NCBI GenBank assembly: GCA_910588855.1
Contig: CAJUSR010000004.1
Span: forward strand, 62,001 to 126,000
Source: an uncultured Kineothrix sp.
GTDB lineage: Bacteria; Bacillota; Clostridia; Lachnospirales; Lachnospiraceae
Length of the DNA stretch: 64,000 bases
Reading direction: 5' to 3'
Positions 7,656 to 17,342 of this stretch are shown piece by piece. The translations under genes and the position numbers were made by a program. How positions within the stretch are numbered: the first letter of the stretch is position 1; each line of letters begins with the position of its first letter. The notes beneath the pieces were generated by a model. That model made no database searches, was not told where the DNA came from, and saw only the letters and a program-made list of their open reading frames with translations.

Positions 7656-10478
7656 ATGGCATCTGGACAGGGAAAAAGAAGCGGTGCAGGGCGAAAAGGT
7701 GCATCGGGGAGATCCTCATCCCGTGCTTCGGCAACAAAGAGAAAGAAAGGGAACAACAGGGCGGTACGTCAGGTTGAACCTATGGACAGTGAAATTAAAA
7801 ACGAAGTGATACTGATTGGCGTATTTGCGCTGGCAGTTTTTTTATTCTTATGCAATTTTGGCATTATAGGAACGGCAGGGGATATGGTAAGCGATGTAAT
7901 GTTCGGCTTATTGGGTATCCCTGCCTATATTGCCCCCATTATGCTTTTTCTGGCAGTGGCTTTTGGCATTTCCAACAGAGGGAGCCTGATTGCCGTAAGG
8001 AAGCTGGCGGCAGCCCTTATCCTGTTTTTGATTGTTGGAATGGCATGCGATTTGGCGGTAGGGGCATGGAGGCAGGACTCTTTATATAATGTAAAAGAAA
8101 TATACGAAAGGTGCAGTACGGGTCATAACGGGGGAGGGGTTCTGGCAGGAACGCTTGCCTTTCTTAGTTTCCGTTCTTTATCTATGGTAGGAACCGTGCT
8201 TTTGCTGATTGTATTGACCGTTATCTGCTTTGTGATATTGACGGAAAAGTCTTTTGTCAGAGGAGTGAAGAGCGGCGGGCAAAAGGTTTACGAACGAACG
8301 AGGGAAGAAACATATGTCCGCAGGGAGCGTGCAAAGCAGCGGCGGGCGGAGCAGGCTGAAATCCGAAGAAAACGGGAAGAAGACAGACGCATCAAAGAAG
8401 AAGAGATAGAAAATGAAAAAATCCTGCGGATGGACAAGAAGGTTTCCGGCGTGATGTTGGATACTACATTGGCGTCGAAGGATGAAAAAAAGAAAAAGAA
8501 AGAGGATATCGGCGCAATAACGGCGGAAGAAGCGGCCAAAGCGGCAGTCAGGGACGATATCCATGAAATTATATTAAACGATTTGGATGAAAATTCGATT
8601 CAGGAAGTGGAAGTCACTGTGGAAAAAAGCGGCGGATTCCATTCCAGCGAATATGATAAGATACATATTACCGCAGACGGGCGGATGGACAACGAAATAC
8701 CGGCAAAGCCGGAGATAAAGGAACCGGAAGGGGAACCTTATCAGGATTATCAGGATGCACTTGGGCTGGAGGCGCTTGAAGGTATAACGGCGGCTGCGGT
8801 CAAGGAAGGAAAAAAACGTCCGGAAGCGAGGCTGCCGGAAGGGGGAACGGAACCGGCGGGAACATATGCGGGTTTATCTTCCGGCCATGCTTTGCAGGGA
8901 ACGGATAAAGCGCCGGAAAAAGGAAATGCCCTAAGGCAAGAGGCCGGCACACCGTCAAATGATACAGGTACGGATTTGCAGAAAAACAAGGAAGCCGTAC
9001 CGAAAAAATATATGTTCCCTCCTCTTAATCTATTGAAACGGGGGGCAAATAAGGGAAACGGAACTTCGGCGATGCAGTTGAAGGAGACGGCAATCCATTT
9101 ACAGAAAACCCTTGCTACTTTTGGGGTAAAAGTAATGATTACAGATATAAGCCAAGGACCTACGGTTACCAGATATGAATTGCAGCCGGAACAAGGTGTG
9201 AAAGTCAGCAAGATTGTGGGGCTGGCGGATGACATTAAGCTGAATCTGGCGGCTACGGATATCCGGATTGAGGCGCCTATACCGGGAAAAGCGGCGGTAG
9301 GTATTGAAGTTCCGAATAAAGAAAATTCTACGGTTCCATTGAGGGACTTGCTGGAGTCCAAAGAATTTCAGGAGTTTCCGTCTAATTTATCTTTTGCGGT
9401 AGGTAAGGACATCGGCGGGAAAACCGTAGTGGCGGATATTGCCAAAATGCCTCATATGTTGATTGCGGGTTCTACAGGTTCCGGCAAATCCGTATGCATC
9501 AATACGTTAATCATGAGTATCTTATATAAGGCACATCCGGACGATGTAAAGCTGATTATGGTAGACCCTAAAGTGGTAGAGTTGAGCGTATATAACGGAA
9601 TCCCACATTTGCTTATTCCGGTAGTCACAGACCCGAAAAAAGCGGCAGCAGCCCTTCACTGGGGTGTGGCGGAAATGAATGAACGGTATAGGAAGTTTGC
9701 GGATTTTAACGTAAGGGATTTAAAAGGATATAATAATGTAGTAGAAGATATGAGGAAAAAGGGGGAAAATGCCCCGGCAAGGATGCCGCAGATTGTTATT
9801 ATTGTAGATGAATTGGCGGATTTGATGATGGTAGCCCCCGGCGAGGTAGAGGAGTCTATCTGCCGTTTGGCACAGTTGGCAAGGGCGGCAGGAATCCATC
9901 TGATTATCGCTACCCAAAGGCCTTCCGTGGATGTCATTACCGGTTTGATTAAGGCAAATATGCCAAGCCGTGTAGCTTTCGCCGTGTCCAGCGGCGTGGA
10001 TTCCCGTACCATATTGGATATGAACGGGGCGGAGAAGCTTTTGGGGAAAGGGGATATGCTTTTTTATCCCCAGGGGTATCCCAAACCTGCGAGGACGCAG
10101 GGGGCGTTTGTTTCCGATTCCGAGGTTTCCGATGTGGTAGACTTTTTAAAGAACCAGGCAATCGGTAATGTATACAGCGATGATGTGCAGGAAAAGATAC
10201 AAACCATCGGGGTCAGCGCAGCATCCCCATCAGGGGGAAGCGGCGAAGAAAGCAGCAGAGACCAGTATTTTGCGGAGGCCGGTAAATTTGTGATTGAAAA
10301 AGATAAGGCCTCTATCGGTATGCTGCAGAGGGTGTTTAAGATAGGGTTTAACCGGGCGGCACGGATTATGGATCAGCTATGCGATGCCGGAGTGGTAGGT
10401 GAGGAAGAAGGAACGAAACCAAGGAAAGTGCTGATGGGCATGGAAGAATTTGAACGGCTCATTGAGGAAGAATGTTAG
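7656..10478 (+). CDS. ftsK: DNA translocase FtsK/SpoIIIE
   Basis: 940 residues from ATG 7656 (GGGAGG upstream; a TTG at 7629 is the alternative). A basic N-terminus, four membrane helices (about residues 45-185), a long charged linker rich in Glu/Lys/Pro (about 205-460), and the RecA-like motor with Walker A GSTGSGKSVC and Walker B IVDELADLMM. The C-terminus is the gamma winged-helix domain that reads KOPS/SRS sequences. It pumps chromosomal DNA through the division or sporulation septum. One protein may serve as both FtsK and SpoIIIE; only one copy is in the window. Confidence 0.93.
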   Translation: MASGQGKRSGAGRKGASGRSSSRASATKRKKGNNRAVRQVEPMDSEIKNEVILIGVFALAVFLFLCNFGIIGTAGDMVSDVMFGLLGIPAYIAPIMLFLAVAFGISNRGSLIAVRKLAAALILFLIVGMACDLAVGAWRQDSLYNVKEIYERCSTGHNGGGVLAGTLAFLSFRSLSMVGTVLLLIVLTVICFVILTEKSFVRGVKSGGQKVYERTREETYVRRERAKQRRAEQAEIRRKREEDRRIKEEEIENEKILRMDKKVSGVMLDTTLASKDEKKKKKEDIGAITAEEAAKAAVRDDIHEIILNDLDENSIQEVEVTVEKSGGFHSSEYDKIHITADGRMDNEIPAKPEIKEPEGEPYQDYQDALGLEALEGITAAAVKEGKKRPEARLPEGGTEPAGTYAGLSSGHALQGTDKAPEKGNALRQEAGTPSNDTGTDLQKNKEAVPKKYMFPPLNLLKRGANKGNGTSAMQLKETAIHLQKTLATFGVKVMITDISQGPTVTRYELQPEQGVKVSKIVGLADDIKLNLAATDIRIEAPIPGKAAVGIEVPNKENSTVPLRDLLESKEFQEFPSNLSFAVGKDIGGKTVVADIAKMPHMLIAGSTGSGKSVCINTLIMSILYKAHPDDVKLIMVDPKVVELSVYNGIPHLLIPVVTDPKKAAAALHWGVAEMNERYRKFADFNVRDLKGYNNVVEDMRKKGENAPARMPQIVIIVDELADLMMVAPGEVEESICRLAQLARAAGIHLIIATQRPSVDVITGLIKANMPSRVAFAVSSGVDSRTILDMNGAEKLLGKGDMLFYPQGYPKPARTQGAFVSDSEVSDVVDFLKNQAIGNVYSDDVQEKIQTIGVSAASPSGGSGEESSRDQYFAEAGKFVIEKDKASIGMLQRVFKIGFNRAARIMDQLCDAGVVGEEEGTKPRKVLMGMEEFERLIEEEC

Positions 10479-10497
10479 GAAAGGGATAAGCTTGAGA

Positions 10498-12168
10498 ATG
10501 AAAACAGATATTCAGATTGCACAGGAAGCAGTGATGGAACCGATTACGGAAGTGGCTAAAAAGCTGCATATCGATGCGGATGATTTGGAGTTGTACGGGA
10601 AATATAAAGCGAAGATTTCCGACGGATATTTGAAAAAAATCGGGGATAACCCGGATGGAAAACTGATTCTTGTGACCGCTATCAACCCGACTCCCGCAGG
10701 GGAGGGCAAAACCACAACCAGCGTGGGATTGGGCCAGGCCTTCGGCAAGCTGGGCAAGAAAGCGGTGATTGCTTTGCGGGAGCCTTCCCTTGGCCCTTGC
10801 TTCGGAATCAAAGGAGGCGCGGCAGGGGGCGGTTATGCTCAGGCAGTGCCTATGGAAGACTTGAACTTGCATTTTACAGGGGATTTCCATGCGATTACAT
10901 CCGCTAATAATTTGTTGGCGGCTATGTTGGATAACCATATCCAGCAGGGGAATGCATTAGGTATTGATACGAGGCAAGTCGTATGGAAGCGATGTCTGGA
11001 TATGAATGACAGGGTATTGCGCAATGTGGTAGTGGGGCTTGGCAATAAGATGGACGGAACGGTAAGGGAAGACCATTTTGTGATAACCGTGGCATCGGAG
11101 ATTATGGCAGTGCTTTGCTTATCAGACGATATGGAAGATATGAAAGAACGTTTGGGCAAAATGGTAGTGGCATATAATTACCAGGGGAATCCGGTGACTG
11201 CCGCTGATTTGCAGGCGGTAGGGGCTATGGCTGCACTTTTGAAGGATGCTTTGAAGCCGAATCTGATACAGACTTTGGAGCATACGCCAGTGTTAGTGCA
11301 TGGAGGGCCTTTCGCCAATATTGCCCACGGGTGCAATTCAATCAGGGCCACAAAGGCAGCTTTGAAGATGGCGGATTATGTCGTTACCGAGGCTGGTTTC
11401 GGAGCTGATTTGGGCGCAGAGAAATTTTTTGACATAAAATGCCGCATCGGGGGGCTGAAACCGGATGCTGCCGTTTTGGTGGCAACCATACGGGCTTTAA
11501 AATATAACGGCGGCATACCGAAGAAGGGCTTGGAGGAAGAAAACCTAACCGCTTTGGAAAAAGGGATTGTCAATTTGGAAAAACATATAGAGAATTTGCA
11601 AAAGTATGGCGTACCTGTGGTAGTCACCTTAAATTCTTTTTTAACGGATACCAAAGCGGAACTGGATTTTGTGAAGGCTTTCTGCAAAGAAAAAGGCTGT
11701 GAAGTTGCAGTTTCCGATGTGTGGGAAAAAGGCGGGGAAGGCGGTATCGCCCTGGCGGAAAAAGTGTTGGAAACGTTGGAAAAGAAAGAGAGCAGTTTCC
11801 ATGTATTGTATGAAGACAGCCTTTCATTGAAAGAAAAGATAGAGGCGGTGGCAAAGGAAATTTACGGCGCGGGGGAAGTTAATTATAGCCCGGCGGCGGA
11901 AAAGCAGCTGAAGCAGCTGGAGGCCCTTGGTTTTGGGGCGCTTCCGGTATGTATGGCAAAAACTCAATATTCTTTATCGGACAATCCGGAGCTTTTGGGG
12001 AGGCCGGAAGGGTTTGCCATGAGTGTGAGGGAAGTTTACGTTTCTGCAGGGGCAGGGTTTGTAGTAGTATTGACAGGGGCGGTCATGACAATGCCTGGTC
12101 TGCCCAAGGAGCCTGCCGCATTGCGCATTGATGTGGATAAAGACGGGGTAATTACCGGATTATTTTAG
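10498..12168 (+). CDS. fhs: Formate-tetrahydrofolate ligase
   Basis: 556 residues, the standard length. ATP-dependent condensation of formate with tetrahydrofolate to 10-formyl-THF, a step of one-carbon metabolism and of the methyl branch of the Wood-Ljungdahl pathway. The P-loop is TPAGEGKTTTS, and the family start MKTDIQIAQ supports ATG 10498; a TTG six bases earlier is closer to AGGAAAGGGAT. It begins 19 bp after ftsK and is followed 48 bp later by folD. No folate riboswitch fits in the short leader. Confidence 0.96.
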   Translation: MKTDIQIAQEAVMEPITEVAKKLHIDADDLELYGKYKAKISDGYLKKIGDNPDGKLILVTAINPTPAGEGKTTTSVGLGQAFGKLGKKAVIALREPSLGPCFGIKGGAAGGGYAQAVPMEDLNLHFTGDFHAITSANNLLAAMLDNHIQQGNALGIDTRQVVWKRCLDMNDRVLRNVVVGLGNKMDGTVREDHFVITVASEIMAVLCLSDDMEDMKERLGKMVVAYNYQGNPVTAADLQAVGAMAALLKDALKPNLIQTLEHTPVLVHGGPFANIAHGCNSIRATKAALKMADYVVTEAGFGADLGAEKFFDIKCRIGGLKPDAAVLVATIRALKYNGGIPKKGLEEENLTALEKGIVNLEKHIENLQKYGVPVVVTLNSFLTDTKAELDFVKAFCKEKGCEVAVSDVWEKGGEGGIALAEKVLETLEKKESSFHVLYEDSLSLKEKIEAVAKEIYGAGEVNYSPAAEKQLKQLEALGFGALPVCMAKTQYSLSDNPELLGRPEGFAMSVREVYVSAGAGFVVVLTGAVMTMPGLPKEPAALRIDVDKDGVITGLF

Positions 12169-12216
12169 GAAAATGGAAAAAGCCAGGCAGCAGCAGGAAA
12201 GAAAGAGGTGGTTTTT

Positions 12217-13053
12217 ATGGCGAATATAATAGATGGGAAAGCCATTTCGGCGCAGATAAAAGAGGAATTGAAAGAAAAGGTGGCGGTTATGGAAGCGGAG
12301 GGCAGGCAGGTGACCCTTGCTGTCATACAAGTGGGATCGGACCCGGCATCCAGCGTATATGTAGGGAATAAGAAGAAAGCATGTGCCTATATTGGCATCC
12401 GATCCCTTTCCTATGAGCTGGAGGAAAAGACCACAGAGGAAGAGCTGCTTGCTTTAATTGGAGAATTGAACAATAGGGAAGATGTAAATGGTATTCTGGT
12501 ACAGTTGCCGTTGCCTTCCCATATCGAAGAGGATAAGATAATTAAGGCTATCCGCCCTGAAAAAGATGTGGACGGTTTCCATCCCCAGAGCGTAGGGGCT
12601 TTATGCATCGGGCAGCCGGGATTTGTGTCTTGTACGCCGGCCGGGATTATCCAGTTATTGAAACGTTCCGGCATTGAGATTGCCGGAAAGGAATGTGTGG
12701 TAGTAGGAAGAAGTAATATTGTTGGGAAGCCAATGGCTTTATTGCTTCTGCGTGAGAATGCCACCGTGACAGTGGCACATTCCAAGACAAAGGATTTAAA
12801 GGATGTGACGAGAAGGGCGGACATTTTGGTGGTTGCGGTAGGCAGACCGAAAATGATAACGAAAGAGTATGTGAAAGAAGGGGCAGTAGTCATTGACGTA
12901 GGGATTCACCGGAATGCGGAGAATAAGCTTTGCGGCGACGTGGACTACGACGATGTGGCACCGATATGCAGCGCGATAACGCCTGTTCCGGGAGGGGTCG
13001 GCCCTATGACGATAGCGATGTTGATGAATAACTGTGTGGAATCCATAAAGTAA
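12217..13053 (+). CDS. folD: Methylene-THF dehydrogenase / methenyl-THF cyclohydrolase
   Basis: 278 residues, typical for the bifunctional FolD. It converts 5,10-methylene-THF to 10-formyl-THF with NAD(P). Visible signatures are the substrate/catalytic segment YVGNKKKACAYIG with the conserved Lys, the loop VQLPLPSHI, the nucleotide-binding VVGRSNIVGKPMA and the C-terminal PVPGGVGPMTIAML. I chose ATG 12217 (AGAGGTGG upstream) over an earlier in-frame start at 12208. It pairs functionally with fhs directly upstream. Confidence 0.96.
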   Translation: MANIIDGKAISAQIKEELKEKVAVMEAEGRQVTLAVIQVGSDPASSVYVGNKKKACAYIGIRSLSYELEEKTTEEELLALIGELNNREDVNGILVQLPLPSHIEEDKIIKAIRPEKDVDGFHPQSVGALCIGQPGFVSCTPAGIIQLLKRSGIEIAGKECVVVGRSNIVGKPMALLLLRENATVTVAHSKTKDLKDVTRRADILVVAVGRPKMITKEYVKEGAVVIDVGIHRNAENKLCGDVDYDDVAPICSAITPVPGGVGPMTIAMLMNNCVESIK

Positions 13054-13093
13054 GACATAGATGCCAGCCATAGATATAGAAAGGGATTCATTT

Positions 13094-14551
13094 ATGAAAT
13101 GTCCAAAATGCGGATATGAATGGACGGAAGGCCATTTATATTGCGACAATTGCGGGGAAGAATTTCGGATAGTGCCGGATTTTGAGCCTGAAATTGAAGA
13201 AGAGATGAATGAGACATTATCCACCCTTCTTGTGGAATTGGCACAGGAAGAAATGCCGGAGCTAGAAGAAAAGGGGAAGGATAAGGAACGTATAAAGAAA
13301 CAAAAAAGTATGCCGCATAAAGCAAGAAGAAGGAATTTATGGATGGCGGCGGCTATCGTTTTTTGTATTTTTGCTGCTTCCATAGGGATAGCAGGGGTAT
13401 ATTGGCACAGGAATTATTCGCTGTCTTACCAAATTGGCAAGGCAAAAGAATGCGCCCAGGGAGGGCAGTATACCCAAGCCATCATTTATTTGGAAAAGGC
13501 CCGCACCTTGGATGGGGAAAATGGGGAAATCCTTTTTTTGATGGCGGATTACTATTATATACAAGAAAAATATGAACTGGCTATCGATACTTTGATAGAA
13601 ATCGTAGAGGCGGAAGAACGGTATTCGGAAGCGGAAGTGGAAAGCGCTTATGATAAAGTGATATCTATTTACAGCAAAATGGAGGATTATCAGGCCATCC
13701 ATGAATTGCTGTCGGATTGTACCAATGAAGCGGTAGTCAACTTATTCCAGCAGTTTATTGCAAAACCGCCGGAATTTAGTTTTGTGGAAGGGAATTATGA
13801 AGAAGTGCTACCTTTGAAGTTAAGCGCCAATACTTCAGGGAAGATTTATTATACATTGGACGGAAGTACGCCGGATGAAAAGAGCGAGATTTATACGGCG
13901 CCTATTTTTCTGGAAACAGGGGAATATACCGTTAAAGCATGTTTTATCAATGATTACGGGGTAAAAAGCGATATTGTGTCCAATACTTACCGGATTGATG
14001 TGCTTATACCTGCGGCGCCGGAGGTATCCGTCTATAGCGGGGATTATTACGAGCCATATGTGATAGAAGCACAGGCGCCGGAGAACTGTAATATTTATTA
14101 CACAACGGACAGCACGGATCCTACGGCGGACAGTACCTTATATACTTCCGCAATTCCTATGCCTCTAGGTAAATCGGTGTATAAATTTGTAGCCATAAGC
14201 GAAGAAGGAGTGGCCAGCGAAATTACTATGCGCACTTATAAATTGACATTACATACGGAAATCACCGTGGATATGGCAATTTCCAATGTGATTCAGGCGT
14301 TAATCCATGCAGATGTGCTTTTGGACGATCAGGGCAATATGCGGGGGATGAGCGGTCGTAATGTCTATAAGCTAAATTCGGTTATGCGTATTGGGGAAAA
14401 TGGGGATTATTATATCATATATGAATATTATGAAGACGCTACCGGAATACAGACAAGGACGGAGCGGATTTACGGTGTTAATATCCAAAGCGGGGCAGCT
14501 TGCAGAGTTACATACGATGAAACAGGGAAGATTGTGCTGGTAGATATTTGA
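13094..14551 (+). CDS. Zinc-ribbon, TPR and chitobiase-type-domain membrane protein
   Basis: 485 residues from ATG 13094 (AAAGGGA upstream). It begins with a four-Cys zinc ribbon (CPKCGYEW...CDNCGEEF), then an acidic segment, one membrane helix at about residues 83-105, three TPR-like helices (about 115-215), and two repeats with YYTLDGSTP and YYTTDSTDP typical of the chitobiase/hexosaminidase C-terminal (CHB_HEX_C_1) fold. The last ~90 residues match nothing I know. Topology suggests a cytoplasmic ribbon and an extracytoplasmic TPR/Ig-like part. Function is unknown; an envelope sensor or scaffold is only a guess. Confidence 0.75.
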   Translation: MKCPKCGYEWTEGHLYCDNCGEEFRIVPDFEPEIEEEMNETLSTLLVELAQEEMPELEEKGKDKERIKKQKSMPHKARRRNLWMAAAIVFCIFAASIGIAGVYWHRNYSLSYQIGKAKECAQGGQYTQAIIYLEKARTLDGENGEILFLMADYYYIQEKYELAIDTLIEIVEAEERYSEAEVESAYDKVISIYSKMEDYQAIHELLSDCTNEAVVNLFQQFIAKPPEFSFVEGNYEEVLPLKLSANTSGKIYYTLDGSTPDEKSEIYTAPIFLETGEYTVKACFINDYGVKSDIVSNTYRIDVLIPAAPEVSVYSGDYYEPYVIEAQAPENCNIYYTTDSTDPTADSTLYTSAIPMPLGKSVYKFVAISEEGVASEITMRTYKLTLHTEITVDMAISNVIQALIHADVLLDDQGNMRGMSGRNVYKLNSVMRIGENGDYYIIYEYYEDATGIQTRTERIYGVNIQSGAACRVTYDETGKIVLVDI

Positions 14552-14686
14552 AGATGCGGAGTTTCGTAAAAGGAGTTGCGTTTTTTTTGGTTTTCCAGTA
14601 TGATTAAGGATAGATTTTTGCAGGAAAGTAATGAGGAATTTGCTTTTTCGCTGTTTAGGCAATAGGAATCATATAGGAGGGATAAG

Positions 14687-15565
14687 ATGTATAAGATTTT
14701 AGAGGCAAGGGAATTGGCGGCGAATATATATTTGATGGTGGTAGAAGCAAAGCGTATTGCAAAGCGCTGTGAGCCGGGGCAGTTTATTATTGTAAGGACA
14801 GATGAAGGCGGGGAGAGGATTCCTTTGACAATCTGTGATTATGACAGGGAAAAAGGAACGGTTACGATTGTATTCCAGATAGTAGGGGCCGGAACAAAGC
14901 GGATGGCAGGGCTGAAGGACGGGGATTCTTTTCAGGATTTTGTCGGCCCTTTGGGTTGTGCTTCCGAGTTTGTACACGAACCGGTAGAGGAGCTTAAGAA
15001 AAAGAGCATTCTTTTTGTAGCTGGCGGTGTAGGTACGGCGCCGGTTTATCCTCAGGTAAAATGGCTGAAGGAAAAAGGCGTGGATGCAGATGTTATCGTT
15101 GGGGCGAAGACGAAAGATTTGCTGATTCTTGAAAAAGAAATGGAAGCGGTATCGGGCAACCTTTATGTAACCACCGATGACGGGTCCTATGGGCGGAGCG
15201 GTATGGTGACGCAGACAATAAAAGATTTGGTGGATGAAGGGAAGCGCTATGATGTATGTGTGGCAATCGGGCCTATGATTATGATGAAATTTGTCTGCAA
15301 GATGACGAAGGAATTAGGGATACCAACGGTTGTTAGTTTGAACCCGATTATGGTAGACGGTACCGGGATGTGTGGCGCCTGCCGTGTAACGGTTGACGGG
15401 GAAGTGAAGTTTGCCTGTGTGGATGGTCCGGAGTTTGACGGTCATAAAGTGGATTTCGACCAGGCGATGAAACGTCAGCAGATGTACAAAACGGCAGAAG
15501 GCAGAGCTGCTTTGAGGGAGGAAGAAGGCGATACCCATCATGGAGGGTGCGGCAATTGCGGATGA
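14687..15565 (+). CDS. nfnA: NfnA-type ferredoxin-NADP reductase subunit (FAD, 2Fe-2S)
   Basis: 292 residues, FNR fold: FAD-binding half with the motif ERIPLTICDYD, NAD-binding half starting at FVAGGVGTAPVYPQ, and C-terminal cysteines in MCGACRVTV...FACVDGPEF that hold a [2Fe-2S] cluster. Together with the next gene it forms an NfnAB-type complex (also called SudBA), which couples NADH, reduced ferredoxin and NADP by electron bifurcation in Clostridia. SD ATAGGAGGGAT precedes the ATG. The next gene follows within 98 bp. The bifurcating role is inferred from family and pairing. Confidence 0.88.
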   Translation: MYKILEARELAANIYLMVVEAKRIAKRCEPGQFIIVRTDEGGERIPLTICDYDREKGTVTIVFQIVGAGTKRMAGLKDGDSFQDFVGPLGCASEFVHEPVEELKKKSILFVAGGVGTAPVYPQVKWLKEKGVDADVIVGAKTKDLLILEKEMEAVSGNLYVTTDDGSYGRSGMVTQTIKDLVDEGKRYDVCVAIGPMIMMKFVCKMTKELGIPTVVSLNPIMVDGTGMCGACRVTVDGEVKFACVDGPEFDGHKVDFDQAMKRQQMYKTAEGRAALREEEGDTHHGGCGNCG

Positions 15566-15663
15566 AAGAGAAGGATGCCTGATAGCAGTGGGGAAAGCAG
15601 CAAAGCTTAATTGCAACGCAGATGTTACATATATGATATAAGGCGATGAGAACGGAGGATATG

Positions 15664-17049
15664 ATGGACGTATTAAAGAAGGTACCTGTACGTGAACAGG
15701 ATGCAAAAGTGCGCGCGGCCAATTTTGAGGAAGTGTGCCTTGGATATAATAAAGAAGAAGCGATGGAAGAGGCAAACCGGTGTATCAACTGTAAAAATGC
15801 ACAATGTATAAAAGGCTGCCCTGTAGCGATTAATATTCCCGGTTTTATTGAAAAAGTAAAAGAGGGGGATATTGAGGCGGCATATCAGGTCATTAGCGAA
15901 TCGAGCGCCCTTCCTGCAGTCTGCGGCCGGGTCTGCCCTCAGGAAAGCCAATGTGAAGGAAAGTGCATCAGAGGCATCAAAGGGGAACCGGTTTCTATCG
16001 GAAAACTGGAACGTTTTGCTGCAGATTGGGCAAGGGAAAACGGGATAAAACCTGCCGGGGCAAAAGAAATGAACGGAAAAAAGGTAGCGGTGATTGGATC
16101 GGGGCCGGCAGGGCTTACTTGTGCAGGCGATTTGGCAAAGATGGGCTATGAAGTAACCATTTTTGAAGCATTGCATGAAGCAGGCGGTGTACTGGTATAT
16201 GGGATTCCGGAATTTCGTCTTCCAAAAGAAGAGGTAGTTGCCAAGGAAATTGAGAACGTTAAATCTTTAGGTGTAAAAATAGAGACGAATGTGGTTGTGG
16301 GCAAATCGGTAACGATTGACGAGTTGATGGAAGAAGAAGGCTTTGATGCGGTGTTTATCGGTTCCGGCGCCGGGCTGCCCAAGTTTATGGGGATACCCGG
16401 GGAACAAGCAAACGGCGTGTTTTCCGCCAATGAATATTTGACCAGAAGCAACTTGATGAAAGCCTTTGATGAGAACGCGGCTACGCCTATTATGCGTGGA
16501 AAAAAAGTGGCGGTGGTAGGCGGCGGCAATGTGGCGATGGATGCCGCTAGGACGGCGCTCCGCCTTGGGGCAGAAGTGCATATTGTTTACAGAAGAAGCG
16601 AAGAGGAGCTGCCGGCAAGGGTAGAAGAAGTACACCATGCAAAAGAGGAAGGGATTATTTTTGACCTTCTGACCAATCCGGTGGAGATTCTTGCAGATGA
16701 AAACGGTTGGGTATGCGGCATGAAATGTGTCAAGATGGAACTGGGGGAGCCGGATGAGTCCGGAAGAAGAAGACCAGTAGTAAAGCCTGATTCGGAATTT
16801 GTCATTGAGGTTGATACCGTGATTATGTCTTTGGGGACATCTCCTAATCCGTTGATTTCTTCTACCACGAGCGGCTTGGAGACAAATAAATGGAAGTGTA
16901 TTGTGGCGGATGAAGAGTTTGGAAAAACGACGAAAGAGGGCGTATATGCCGGAGGCGACGCTGTAACAGGGGCAGCGACAGTTATCCTTGCTATGGGTGC
17001 CGGAAAGGCTGGAGCGAAAGGCATTGATGAATATTTGAAAAACAGGTAG
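15664..17049 (+). CDS. nfnB: NfnB / GltD-type FAD, Fe-S oxidoreductase subunit
   Basis: 461 residues from ATG 15664 (GGAGG five bases upstream). The N-terminal Cys-rich part (CINCKNAQCIKGCP and CGRVCPQESQCEGKC) binds two [4Fe-4S] clusters. Two dinucleotide folds follow, VIGSGPAGLTCAG for FAD and VVGGGNVAMDAAR for NADP(H). It is commonly annotated as the glutamate synthase small chain (gltA/gltD), but pairing with the FNR-like gene upstream and the absence of a glutamate synthase large chain favour the NfnAB complex. A terminator follows at 17088. Confidence 0.9.
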   Translation: MDVLKKVPVREQDAKVRAANFEEVCLGYNKEEAMEEANRCINCKNAQCIKGCPVAINIPGFIEKVKEGDIEAAYQVISESSALPAVCGRVCPQESQCEGKCIRGIKGEPVSIGKLERFAADWARENGIKPAGAKEMNGKKVAVIGSGPAGLTCAGDLAKMGYEVTIFEALHEAGGVLVYGIPEFRLPKEEVVAKEIENVKSLGVKIETNVVVGKSVTIDELMEEEGFDAVFIGSGAGLPKFMGIPGEQANGVFSANEYLTRSNLMKAFDENAATPIMRGKKVAVVGGGNVAMDAARTALRLGAEVHIVYRRSEEELPARVEEVHHAKEEGIIFDLLTNPVEILADENGWVCGMKCVKMELGEPDESGRRRPVVKPDSEFVIEVDTVIMSLGTSPNPLISSTTSGLETNKWKCIVADEEFGKTTKEGVYAGGDAVTGAATVILAMGAGKAGAKGIDEYLKNR

Positions 17050-17087
17050 GCAAAAGGCCGGTTCTCCTAATATATGCTTAATAAAAG

Positions 17088-17127
17088 GCAGCCGTTGGTT
17101 TTGGGAAAAACCGGACGGCTGCTTTTT
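17088..17127 (+). terminator. Rho-independent terminator after nfnAB
   Basis: GCAGCCGT (17088-17095) pairs with ACGGCTGC (17115-17122); the inner GGTTTT/AAAACC extends the stem, and TTTTT follows. Positioned 39 bp after the nfnB stop. Confidence 0.85.
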
Positions 17128-17187
17128 GGCTACAAAAGGTTAAGAAAACATTAATAAAATTTATATCTTTTAATTAACATACGACAT

Positions 17188-17213
17188 GGTATAATGTCAA
17201 TAGACATTATACC
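17188..17213. promoter_or_regulatory. Perfect palindrome overlapping a TATAAT box
   Basis: GGTATAATGTC (17188-17198), loop AATA, GACATTATACC (17203-17213): an 11-bp perfect inverted repeat. It contains TATAAT (17190-17195) and lies 130 bp before the Dabb gene. It could be a repressor operator on a -10 box. A two-stem structure (CCGGT 17218-17222 with ACCGG 17255-17259, enclosing GCCCG/CGGGC) follows in the leader, and CATGGTATAAT occurs again at 17298. No convincing -35 was found. Confidence 0.5.
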
Positions 17214-17342
17214 TGCACCGGTCCGCGCCCGATGAAAAGCCGGGCAAATTTCCAACCGGATCGTGTGTATCCACTAGAAGGAGCATGTCCAAAAGGCATG
17301 GTATAATAAAAGCGGAATAATGAATTGATGGAGGGATAGATT

